Made by a program: the position numbers and the translations under genes. The notes under the pieces are model-generated. The model was not told the origin of the DNA. It ran no database searches and saw only the letters and a list, made by a program, of their open reading frames with translations. From JBBSUQ01 sp964389755 (lineage in GTDB: Bacteria > Bacteroidota > Bacteroidia > Flavobacteriales_D > Crocinitomicaceae), in NCBI GenBank assembly GCA_964389755.1, contig CAYMEW010000006.1, forward strand, positions 1-64,000: a stretch of DNA of 64,000 nucleotides, given 5' to 3'. Each line of letters starts with the position of its first letter. The first letter of the stretch is position 1. This document shows positions 1 to 7,075 of this stretch, in pieces.

Positions 1-402
1 TCAACAGGCATCTAATATATCAGCTTTACCAATAAATAACTCTAACTCTTCTTCACTTTCTCCATCTAAAATACTCTTTCCATAAATAATATGAACATCA
101 TCCATATGACTTATAGCCTGTGGCTCATGAGCTGTTAACATTACTATCGGAAAATAAGGCTTAAATCCTCTAACTTCTTCAACAATTTTGTTTCCATTAA
201 ATGAAACTTCGCCTTCTTCTTCCAATAAAAAATCAGTTACAATTGCGTCTAACTCGCTTTTAAATAATATTTCCAAAACGTTATCAATTGAACAATCCTT
301 ATCTACTAGTATCTTTACAATTTCAAATTCATGTTTAAATGTTTGGTAGAAGGTTTGAATCCATTGTGGGCTTTCATCTATATATGCAATATTATACTTC
401 AT
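1..402 (-). CDS. Stand-alone response-regulator receiver protein
   Basis: A 133-residue single-domain receiver with no output domain. Visible receiver residues are the acidic pair D9-E10, the likely phospho-acceptor D57 in a VTDFLL context, T90 in VMLTAHE and K109 in YGKS. Its ATG shares one base with the TAA stop of the upstream kinase gene, so the two are probably translationally coupled and K/R partners. The stop codon sits at the window edge, so anything downstream is unseen. Base composition is AT-rich like its partner and unlike the rest of the window. With no DNA-binding domain it probably acts by protein contact; the target is unknown. Confidence 0.8.
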   Translation of the reverse strand: MKYNIAYIDESPQWIQTFYQTFKHEFEIVKILVDKDCSIDNVLEILFKSELDAIVTDFLLEEEGEVSFNGNKIVEEVRGFKPYFPIVMLTAHEPQAISHMDDVHIIYGKSILDGESEEELELFIGKADILDAC

Positions 403-2837
403 TATCTTGTCTTGAAAATTATTTTCAGCTTTAATCCTCCCTCTGTTCTTAATATTGAAATTGAAGAATTATCATGTTCTTCAATAATTGATCTCACAAT
501 ATACAAGCCCAATCCGGTTCCGATAATATTTCCTCGTTTATCTTTTTTTGAAGACTCTTGTAAATTAAAAATTTCTTCTGGATTATCTTTATATTTAGCA
601 TCTAGTCCTTTTCCATTATCTTCAAAGGTAATTTCTATGGTATTATTTACCTTTTTCCAAACGACTTTAATTCGTTTAATTTCATTATTAAATCCATATA
701 GCGCATTTATCGAATTAGATAATAAATTATTAAAGATTGAATCCATATCAACTTCAAAGGCTCTAATAACGCAATCATCATTATCTCCTTCTAACTCTAA
801 TTCAATTTTTCTTTGCTGCAATGCTTTAACCCAAGTTGATTTAAACCGTTCGAAATAGTCTGCAAAGTCTAGGTTAGTTCGTTCGCGTTTATCTCTTTTT
901 AACGAATTTAATGAGTAATCTAACCAATGTTTAAGTTTGGTATCCTCTTCCTGCATTAACCTTATCATATAAAAAGGATTATCATCCTTATCTATAGAAT
1001 ACAATTTATTTTCATCAATATGACCGTGTAATTCACGTAAAAGATGCTGAGTCCGGGGTATCAGTCTAGATTGAAGACTTTTAACTTCATGAGCAAAAGA
1101 AGAAATAATCAAACCAACACTCGCTAAACTTCTCAACAATCTAATTTCTTCATCTTTTTTTTCGTTGTCCTTTGTTAGAATTTGTATACCATCCGCAAGA
1201 ACTTTTTCTCTTTCACTATATTGAGATTGGTTTGAATTTTCATGTTGCCCTCCGGTCGAACCATCAGATTTTTCCTCTTGTTCTTTTTTTATTCTATCAG
1301 CTTCTTCTTGTGCTCTTTTTTTTGCAGCTTCTTCTTCATTTTTTCGTTTATGAAGTTCAGAAAGATTAAACATGATCAAATTTCTATCTCTTTCAAAAAA
1401 GGAAATGATTTCTTTAATTATGTTTTTGAATAGTTCGAAAGCATCATTTTCTATCAATCCTTCTCGCCCTGATTTATCCTGAAAATTTTCATTGCTTAAT
1501 CTGGATATATGTATAGTACCTGCTATTTGATTCGGCCTGATTCTATACCCTCCTAATCTTTGGCCAGCACCCCCTGGACTTTCAGCTTGACGAGCCCCTA
1601 ATTTTAACCAATCTTCTCCATTTTCGCCGTAAGGTCTGATTCTGAAATCATCTCTAAATATTTTTACTCCTCCAAATTTTTTTAGCCAAGCTTTCCGGTT
1701 ACTGCTATTAAATGACTTATAAGGATATTTTTTATTATCACCATCTGATTTATCATCAGAAATTGTATTCTTTAGAAAGTAAAATGTAAAATCAAACTTA
1801 CCAATTCTGTTAATTAAAGATTTCTCTATTTTTTTTGGTAAAATTTCATCAAGCTTTTTATCAACAATTGTTATACTATTCTCTTTAAAATCTTGCAATC
1901 GATAAGGTACGTTTTGCATCGCTTCAAAATTAAACACTTCAAAGTACCGATTCTCTAACACATCAACGTCTAGCTCATTTCTTGATACCTTTACTATAAG
2001 TTTTCCATCATTATTTTTGTCATAAGTCGACTCTACTTTATAATCAAAATCATCGTAATAAGCCGTTTTAACTTTACCATATTTACTGTCGTCACTACAT
2101 AAAAAAACATCAATACTGAAATCTGATTGCTCTTTTGGAGGTAAAAGTATTTCCAAATTTCCAAACAACCTATCCAGTTGATCATCCTCCCAGCTATCAT
2201 TCAATTCTGATAATTCAACAACTGTACCTGTCTTAAAATCAATACTATTTATTAAATTTGATATTATTTCTGAATTACTAAATTTGTTCAATAATTCATT
2301 TTTCAAATCCAGGTTATCAACTTTTGTAAGTACAGCCTCAACATCGGAAACGACTGCCGATGGCTTATCAAAATCCCTCCAATCTACAATCCACTCATGA
2401 CCTTCGGATGTATATTTAGAAATTGTTAGCATGTTTGTAAATAGTCCCAAGCGATTTAATGCAAAACGCCCAATACCCTTTGCGCCGGTTTTTACTCTTC
2501 CCTCCTCTGTTGTGTGTTTGTATAATTTGTTGGCAGTCCCGATCGTCATCCACTGATTAGAGATTACATCAGCAGTCATACCCTCGCCATTATCTATAAT
2601 ATAGATTTTGCTATTCGCAGTATCCCTTTCCCTTAATTCATCTCCATTAGAGTCTGTATATACATTATCTTTAAGATCAAAAATCAGTATGCAATTTTTT
2701 GAATCTGCATCATAAGTATTTTTGACCAACTCTATAATCGCTCCTTCTTCCGTAGAAAAATTTTCAAGGCCAATAAGTTTCGCAGTTCTTGCAGACACCC
2801 TAAAAGGTACCTTAACACTATTTATATTTTTTTTCAT
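402..2837 (-). CDS. Dual-GHKL ATPase / histidine kinase-like protein
   Basis: An 811-residue protein with two separate GHKL ATPase modules. The N-terminal one is Hsp90/MORC-like: N-box E36-L-V-K-N40, D82-x-G-x-G86 and a glycine-rich G118-AKGIG lid. A charged coiled-coil stretch (about 490-520) precedes a histidine-kinase-like C-terminus: candidate phospho-acceptor H583 in FAHEVK, N-box about 703-712, D740-NGKG and G773-TGLG. No membrane segment is visible, so it is predicted cytosolic. The receiver gene follows with a one-base overlap. Known families with an N-terminal HATPase_c_3-like domain plus a kinase module exist and some lie in defence or restriction islands, but the role here is inference. 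The gene is markedly AT-rich. Confidence 0.8.
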   Translation of the reverse strand: MKKNINSVKVPFRVSARTAKLIGLENFSTEEGAIIELVKNTYDADSKNCILIFDLKDNVYTDSNGDELRERDTANSKIYIIDNGEGMTADVISNQWMTIGTANKLYKHTTEEGRVKTGAKGIGRFALNRLGLFTNMLTISKYTSEGHEWIVDWRDFDKPSAVVSDVEAVLTKVDNLDLKNELLNKFSNSEIISNLINSIDFKTGTVVELSELNDSWEDDQLDRLFGNLEILLPPKEQSDFSIDVFLCSDDSKYGKVKTAYYDDFDYKVESTYDKNNDGKLIVKVSRNELDVDVLENRYFEVFNFEAMQNVPYRLQDFKENSITIVDKKLDEILPKKIEKSLINRIGKFDFTFYFLKNTISDDKSDGDNKKYPYKSFNSSNRKAWLKKFGGVKIFRDDFRIRPYGENGEDWLKLGARQAESPGGAGQRLGGYRIRPNQIAGTIHISRLSNENFQDKSGREGLIENDAFELFKNIIKEIISFFERDRNLIMFNLSELHKRKNEEEAAKKRAQEEADRIKKEQEEKSDGSTGGQHENSNQSQYSEREKVLADGIQILTKDNEKKDEEIRLLRSLASVGLIISSFAHEVKSLQSRLIPRTQHLLRELHGHIDENKLYSIDKDDNPFYMIRLMQEEDTKLKHWLDYSLNSLKRDKRERTNLDFADYFERFKSTWVKALQQRKIELELEGDNDDCVIRAFEVDMDSIFNNLLSNSINALYGFNNEIKRIKVVWKKVNNTIEITFEDNGKGLDAKYKDNPEEIFNLQESSKKDKRGNIIGTGLGLYIVRSIIEEHDNSSISILRTEGGLKLKIIFKTR

Positions 2838-3457
2838 TAGTCAATGAGATAACTATCTTAATTTTATACTCAAGTTTTTAATAATCAGTATTGCGATAAT
2901 TCTAATTTTCACTTACAATTGATGCTTCAACTTGCCTCTTGTATTTAGGTTCTTTTCCGCGAATTTGTCTTAATTGTTTTATTCATCAAATGGTGAATCT
3001 TGTAAAGATATTGATTTTTACTATTATTATTTGCAATATGAAAATTCTATGATTTGCTGTCTTTTTGTAAAAAAACAACTAACGCTATTGGTATTAATGA
3101 CTATCTCACTGAGTATTCGACAAAATTTGCAAGTGGGTGAACAACATTAAATCGGAAATACTGTCTTTAGCTAGTTAACTAAATGCCTTTTTGAATTTTA
3201 AGGAAGCTATCTCCATGAAGAATAAATAGATATAAAAAAATCTCAAATCCCAAACCACAGCCACCTATCCCACAAACACTTGCCCACGCAAACAAATTAC
3301 CTGACCAAAGACATTTTCACCCAAAAACCCTTCCTTTTCTCACCAAAAACAACTACCTTAGTAATACCTCAGCCGCTGGCTTACTGGCACCACAACAAAC
3401 CACCGTTTCTGCAAAGAATAAAAGAAAATTCCGACAACAAAGTGAAGGTACGTTGAG

Positions 3458-3490
3458 CCGTGTTTCATCCGTGTTTCAACCGTGCCACAA
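3458..3490. repeat. Three tandem 11-bp repeats
   Basis: Copies at 3458-3468, 3469-3479 and 3480-3490. The first two read CCGTGTTTCA followed by T or A; the third is CCGTGCCACAA. The period of 11 equals that of the repeats at 23245-23277, although the sequences differ. Confidence 0.7.
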
Positions 3491-3569
3491 GTAATGTAAG
3501 GCTATTCCAAAAGCATCGCAGGCGTGTAGCAACTGTATCCCTTAAGTGTTTCAAATACCCCCCTTCTCC

Positions 3570-3652
3570 GCTTCCGGAAAGAAAATTCCCGGAAGCAGCC
3601 CGGTAGTTCTTCCGGTGCGCCGCCATGCCGGAGCACGCCCGAATACGTGCTC
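3570..3652. repeat. Two adjacent perfect hairpins
   Basis: The first has an 8-bp stem, GCTTCCGG (3570-3577) against CCGGAAGC (3589-3596), with an 11-nt loop. The second has a 7-bp stem, GAGCACG (3631-3637) against CGTGCTC (3646-3652), with an 8-nt loop. Neither has a U-run on either side, so they are not simple terminators. They lie beyond the tRNA-Lys terminator, at the edge of the AT-rich segment. Confidence 0.6.
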
Positions 3653-3742
3653 TGAACGAAAAACCGGCTCTCCGGGTTCATACGCACCTGGGATGAAAAA
3701 GAATTTGGAATACGCCACCTGGCAATAGCAGGCTGTAAAAAC

Positions 3743-3777
3743 AAAAAAAGCATCCTACTTGCGTAAAATGCTTTTTT
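3743..3777 (-). terminator. Rho-independent terminator of tRNA-Lys
   Basis: GCAT (3750-3753) pairs with ATGC (3768-3771), extended by an A7/T6 pairing on the outside. Read on the minus strand it lies 8 bp beyond the tRNA 3' end and finishes in a T-run. Confidence 0.75.
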
Positions 3778-3784
3778 CATTCTG

Positions 3785-3857
3785 TGATCCCGCTGGGGCT
3801 CGAACCCAGGACCCATACATTAAAAGTGTATTGCTCTACCAGCTGAGCTACGGAATC
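3785..3857 (-). tRNA. tRNA-Lys (anticodon TTT)
   Basis: The 73-nt minus-strand cloverleaf has acceptor GATTCCG pairing with CGGGATC (one T-G pair), D-arm GCTCAGCTGGTAGAGC, anticodon loop CTTTTAA giving anticodon TTT, T-loop TTCGAGC and discriminator A. The CCA tail is not encoded, so it must be added by the Cca enzyme, whose gene is also in this window. It is followed by a terminator and preceded by a canonical Bacteroidota promoter. The AT-rich segment begins on its 3' side, which is the usual orientation for islands integrated at tRNA genes. Confidence 0.97.
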
Positions 3858-3899
3858 ATTTCAGTTTTTTTAGCGCTCACTCGTTTGTGATTGCGGGTG

Positions 3900-3929
3900 C
3901 AAAGATAGGCACTTTATTCGCTTTGTCAA
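3900..3929 (-). promoter_or_regulatory. Bacteroidota promoter of tRNA-Lys
   Basis: On the minus strand, TTG (3929-3927) is followed after exactly 19 nt by TATCTTTG (3907-3900). This is the textbook TTG-N19-TAnnTTTG arrangement for the primary sigma factor of Bacteroidota, 43 bp upstream of the tRNA. Confidence 0.85.
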
Positions 3930-4071
3930 GCGCTCGTTGTGTTTTTTTTTCATTTTTTTTGACATTGCCTTAATAATTTCCTGATACTGCATTGCTTAGA
4001 ATCGAGCATTTCCACCACCTTTTTAAAGCGCTTTTCACCGCTTTTACAGCTTCTTTCGTAATTTCGCCCTC

Positions 4072-4599
4072 ATGGCAAGGATCGTTTTTTTAACCGGTTT
4101 CATGGGCAGTGGCAAATCTTCGCTCGGGAAAAAACTCGCCCGCCGTCTCGGCTACGAGTTCCTGGATACCGACAAGGTCATCGAACAACAACAAAAAATG
4201 CCCGTTCAACAGATCTTTCGTACACAGGGAGAAACGGCTTTTCGCAACTTCGAACACGCACTGCTCCTCGAACTGTTGAATTCCCGGTCAACAAGCCCCG
4301 ATCGCATCGTTGCTACCGGTGGCGGAATGCCCTGCTCATCCGAAAATACCGCGCTCATGCGCAACTGCGGAACAATCATCTACCTGCAACACCCGGCCGG
4401 ACAACTCGCAAGCAGGCTGCTCCAGCGCCCGGGAAAACGTCCGCTGCTCGAAGGAATGGAGGAAGACGAATTGCGCAGCTTCGTTTCGGAAAGATTAGCC
4501 GTTCGCGAACCGTTCTACCTGCAGGCAGACCTTGTCGTTTCACCCGAAGAGCAACAACCCGGAACGCTGGAAGAATTCATTCGTCGGAAGAACTCGTAA
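4072..4599 (+). CDS. aroK: Shikimate kinase
   Basis: Phosphorylates shikimate to shikimate 3-phosphate in the chorismate pathway, in the cytosol. The 175 residues match the family length. The P-loop GFMGSGKS ends at K15-S16, the substrate-binding D32-T-D34 and R58 (in FRNFE) follow, then the GGG motif at 83-85 and an RPLL lid segment. The ATG at 4072 puts the P-loop at the usual distance from the N-terminus. Its 3' end overlaps the convergent membrane-protein gene by 23 bp. A second shikimate-pathway gene, aroQ, lies at the far right of the window. Confidence 0.95.
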   Translation: MARIVFLTGFMGSGKSSLGKKLARRLGYEFLDTDKVIEQQQKMPVQQIFRTQGETAFRNFEHALLLELLNSRSTSPDRIVATGGGMPCSSENTALMRNCGTIIYLQHPAGQLASRLLQRPGKRPLLEGMEEDELRSFVSERLAVREPFYLQADLVVSPEEQQPGTLEEFIRRKNS

Positions 4600-5113
4600 A
4601 AATGTTGGTCGTCGCCCCGCTGCGCTCGCGGGAAAGCAAAAAGTAGTATAGCACGGAATTCATCAGCATCACCAGCAGCGCGATCTTATCGAAGGTCGTC
4701 GTATCGAAACGGAAATAATCGATCCCCAGGTAAAAAAGTTCCATACCGAGGTACACGCCCCATCCCAGGAAGATCAGGTAAACGAACCACGACTTTTTCC
4801 GCCACATGAACACGATTGCCGCAAAGATCACCGCCCAGGCGATCACGCTCACCGCGTGAAAAGTCAGGATCCGCTTTAAGAACACGTCCGGGTCAAAGCC
4901 CAGTTCCACCCCGCGCATCTTAATGATCGCATCGATCGGGATGTGCTTCGATTCGAACAATACGCGCCTGAAACTCAAAGCCACGTAACTCACCGCACTC
5001 CAGGTGGCAAACACGAACCAGATCAACAGGTTGACGTACACCGCGATCCGCGTAAACACATCCGGTTTCCGCCGGCCGAAGACCAGGTTGCGCAGCCGGA
5101 TCAGGAACGGCAT
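4577..5113 (-). CDS. Hypothetical membrane protein, four TM segments
   Basis: Not recognised. About 178 residues with four hydrophobic segments and a polar Ser/Thr-rich C-terminus. The start is taken at MPFLIRL (5113) because a longer frame from 5179 would prepend a polar stretch and run into the divergent transglutaminase region. Its last 23 bases overlap the convergent aroK end. There is no sign of an enzymatic motif; integral inner-membrane location is inferred from hydrophobicity. Confidence 0.7.
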   Translation of the reverse strand: MPFLIRLRNLVFGRRKPDVFTRIAVYVNLLIWFVFATWSAVSYVALSFRRVLFESKHIPIDAIIKMRGVELGFDPDVFLKRILTFHAVSVIAWAVIFAAIVFMWRKKSWFVYLIFLGWGVYLGMELFYLGIDYFRFDTTTFDKIALLVMLMNSVLYYFLLSRERSGATTNIFTSSSDE

Positions 5114-5215
5114 CGGGCTCGTAATACCCGCCTGCCCCGTTTTATTTGATAGAATCCCCACGAATGCGTAAAATTGCATTTAAAATTAAGAACAATTCGC
5201 GCGAACCGAAGACTT

Positions 5216-5869
5216 ATGAGCCAAAGTTTGGAATTATATACCTGCAAAACGGACTTCTTTGATTACGATCACCCGGATTTCGACACCTTCCTGGCCGGTT
5301 TCGAACCCTCCGAAAACCCGCGCGATACCGCGATCAGGCTCTACGAAAAAGTGCGCGACGCCTTTCATTACAATCCCTATCACCTCGACATCACTTCCGG
5401 AGGACTAAAAGCATCGACTGTGTTAAAGCAACGCCGCGCCTGGTGCGTGGAAAAAGCGAATGTGCTCATTGCCTGCCTGCGCCGCTTCGGGATTCCCGCA
5501 CGCCCGGGCTACGCCATTGTGACGAATCACATCGGGGTGGAAAAACTCACCGCTTACCTGCGTCGCAAAGAGATCGTCTTTCACGGCTACGTGGATGTAT
5601 TACTGGATGACAACTGGGTAAAGTGCACTCCGGCCTTCGATGAACGCCTCTGCCGCTTAACCGACGTCTCACCGCTTCCCTTCGACGGAAAAACCGATTC
5701 CCTCTTCCAGGAATATGAAAAAGGACGGAAATTCATGGAATACCTGCACGATTACGGCAGTTTTACGGATGTTCCACTCCGCTTCATGAATGCCGAAATG
5801 AAAACTTACTACCCGCACCTCTTCGAAAACGACTACGATTCAGCCGAATTCTCTTTCAGGCACGAATAA
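5216..5869 (+). CDS. Transglutaminase-like superfamily protein
   Basis: A 217-residue cytosolic protein with the papain-like transglutaminase core. The catalytic triad is visible as C77 in RAWCVEKA, H123 in FHGYVDV and D142 in TPAFDE. Bacterial proteins of this type usually act as cysteine proteases or amidases rather than cross-linkers; the substrate is unknown. The start is taken at 5216 (MSQSLE), because the longer frame from 5174 adds a lysine-rich stretch outside the fold. It stands alone, divergent from the membrane-protein gene and followed by a MITE-like element. Confidence 0.85.
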   Translation: MSQSLELYTCKTDFFDYDHPDFDTFLAGFEPSENPRDTAIRLYEKVRDAFHYNPYHLDITSGGLKASTVLKQRRAWCVEKANVLIACLRRFGIPARPGYAIVTNHIGVEKLTAYLRRKEIVFHGYVDVLLDDNWVKCTPAFDERLCRLTDVSPLPFDGKTDSLFQEYEKGRKFMEYLHDYGSFTDVPLRFMNAEMKTYYPHLFENDYDSAEFSFRHE

Positions 5870-5878
5870 CCACGCGTT

Positions 5879-6145
5879 TAACGTGAGTTCGGGATAAGAA
5901 TGCCGTCAGATCGCTTGAAAATGTTTGGATTTGAGCGGGAACGGCGAAGGAATAACGCGTTATTTCAAGACGTTTCTACGAAGAAGATGGACGTTTTCAA
6001 GTGACAAAGTTAGTAGCTATTCCATAAAATCAAGTGTCTGCTTTGTTGTATTTACTCAAAATAGCTCGCGATCTCTCATAAAGACGCCTAACAGCCATCC
6101 AATTTTATGAAATTCTGACAAAATTCGTATCCCGAACTCACGTTA
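5879..6145. mobile_element. MITE-like element with 18-bp perfect terminal inverted repeats
   Basis: The left end 5879-5896 (TAACGTGAGTTCGGGATA) is the exact reverse complement of the right end 6128-6145. One mismatch further in, four more bases also match (GAAT/ATTC), giving 23-bp ends with a single mismatch. The 267-bp interior has no convincing gene; a 61-codon open frame inside it resembles nothing. The right end abuts the stop codon of the next gene. No clear target duplication was identified. It fits a non-autonomous derivative of an IS carried elsewhere in the genome. Confidence 0.75.
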
Positions 6146-6146
6146 C

Positions 6147-7004
6147 TCACTCAATGACAACGATCAGGAAGCGGGAGATCTTCCAGAACTCGCGCGGACT
6201 CCGGATCTTAATACGGGAATTCTTCCCCTGCTGAACGATTTCGTAAGAAGACGAAGGATGATCGGAAACCAGGCGAATGTCGGTTCCCTCCACGAAGATC
6301 TCGGTCTTTTGCGTCAGGTCTATCTTTGTAAAATAATCCTGGTTTAACTGGCTGGCGATCGTCGTGCGCTTCCCGATCCCGATAAAACCGTTTTTCTGCT
6401 CGATCACACCGTTATTTTCGAGTTCCTTCACCGTTCCGTACGTGTAATAAGCCGTATTCAGCTCGTCGCGCATTTCGTTGACCACGAGGTTTTGCTCCTG
6501 GTAGGCATCGAACAGGCGGGCATATTCCTTATCGAGGTTGTCGAGGCTTTGTTGCAGCATTTCGATCTGCTCGTCCTTGGCCTGGATCTCTCCCACCAGC
6601 CTGTTTACCATGCTCTCCATTTCCTGCATCTTAACGCCGCTCTGTTTCAACTGGTCGTTCAGCTGGCGCACACGCTTTGCATTTTCTTCCCGCAGGAAGT
6701 TGATGTGCCGGATCTCCGAAAGAATGTATTCACGGTCGTACTCAGTGAGTTCAGGGTCCTGCGAACGGCGACCGATCTCGTCCTTCTTAGCCCCGATCGA
6801 TTCGAGGTTGGCCTGGATCTCGTTATAGAATGAAAGCGCCTCGTTAATGACCGAATCTTTCATTTCGTTCTCCATTTTCAATTGCGCAACCTGCGATTCC
6901 AGGTCCGCCGTACGGTTTAGTTCACCGGTATCGGCAGCTTCCTGTTTTTCACGACAGGAGAAGAGTAAAAGGCTGCCAAGCGTCAGCAGGAAAAGTTTGT
7001 TCAT
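6147..7004 (-). CDS. Coiled-coil lipoprotein
   Basis: A 285-residue predicted lipoprotein. The signal peptide MNKLFLLTLGSLLLFSC has the lipidated Cys at 17, which fixes the start at 7004 rather than 7046. Residues about 30-185 are heptad-rich coiled coil; the C-terminal 90 residues look globular with beta character. It resembles unclassified coiled-coil lipoproteins of Bacteroidota. It may span or tether in the periplasm, but the function is unknown. The gene is divergent from the M61 peptidase and its stop touches the MITE-like element. Confidence 0.8.
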   Translation of the reverse strand: MNKLFLLTLGSLLLFSCREKQEAADTGELNRTADLESQVAQLKMENEMKDSVINEALSFYNEIQANLESIGAKKDEIGRRSQDPELTEYDREYILSEIRHINFLREENAKRVRQLNDQLKQSGVKMQEMESMVNRLVGEIQAKDEQIEMLQQSLDNLDKEYARLFDAYQEQNLVVNEMRDELNTAYYTYGTVKELENNGVIEQKNGFIGIGKRTTIASQLNQDYFTKIDLTQKTEIFVEGTDIRLVSDHPSSSYEIVQQGKNSRIKIRSPREFWKISRFLIVVIE

Positions 7005-7075
7005 GGCGATGTTTTTAATATCTTCGGGGACAAATCTACAATTCATATCCTATAAAAACTAAAAATAATCATTTT

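Larger units (their letters stand above)
2838..3742. other. Long non-coding stretch at island edge
   Basis: About 0.9 kb with no convincing gene on either strand. From left to right it holds an AT-rich part upstream of the kinase gene, a strongly G-depleted and C-rich tract (3241-3360), three 11-bp tandem repeats (3458-3490) and two perfect hairpins (3570-3596 and 3631-3652) in a more GC-rich part just before the tRNA-Lys terminator. No TAnnTTTG box was seen directly upstream of the kinase. Confidence 0.7.

Noticed and set aside
3502..3816. A 104-codon minus-strand open frame running over the tRNA-Lys and its terminator
   Set aside because: It lies across a clear tRNA and hairpins; its sequence has no protein-like features.
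3785..3857. A second copy of the tRNA-Lys 3' end marking the far island boundary
   Set aside because: No second copy of the T-arm/acceptor end was found in 1-3784; the other boundary, if any, is outside the window.
5925..6110. A 61-codon frame inside the MITE-like element
   Set aside because: No similarity recognised and no start signal; the element's inverted ends explain the DNA better.
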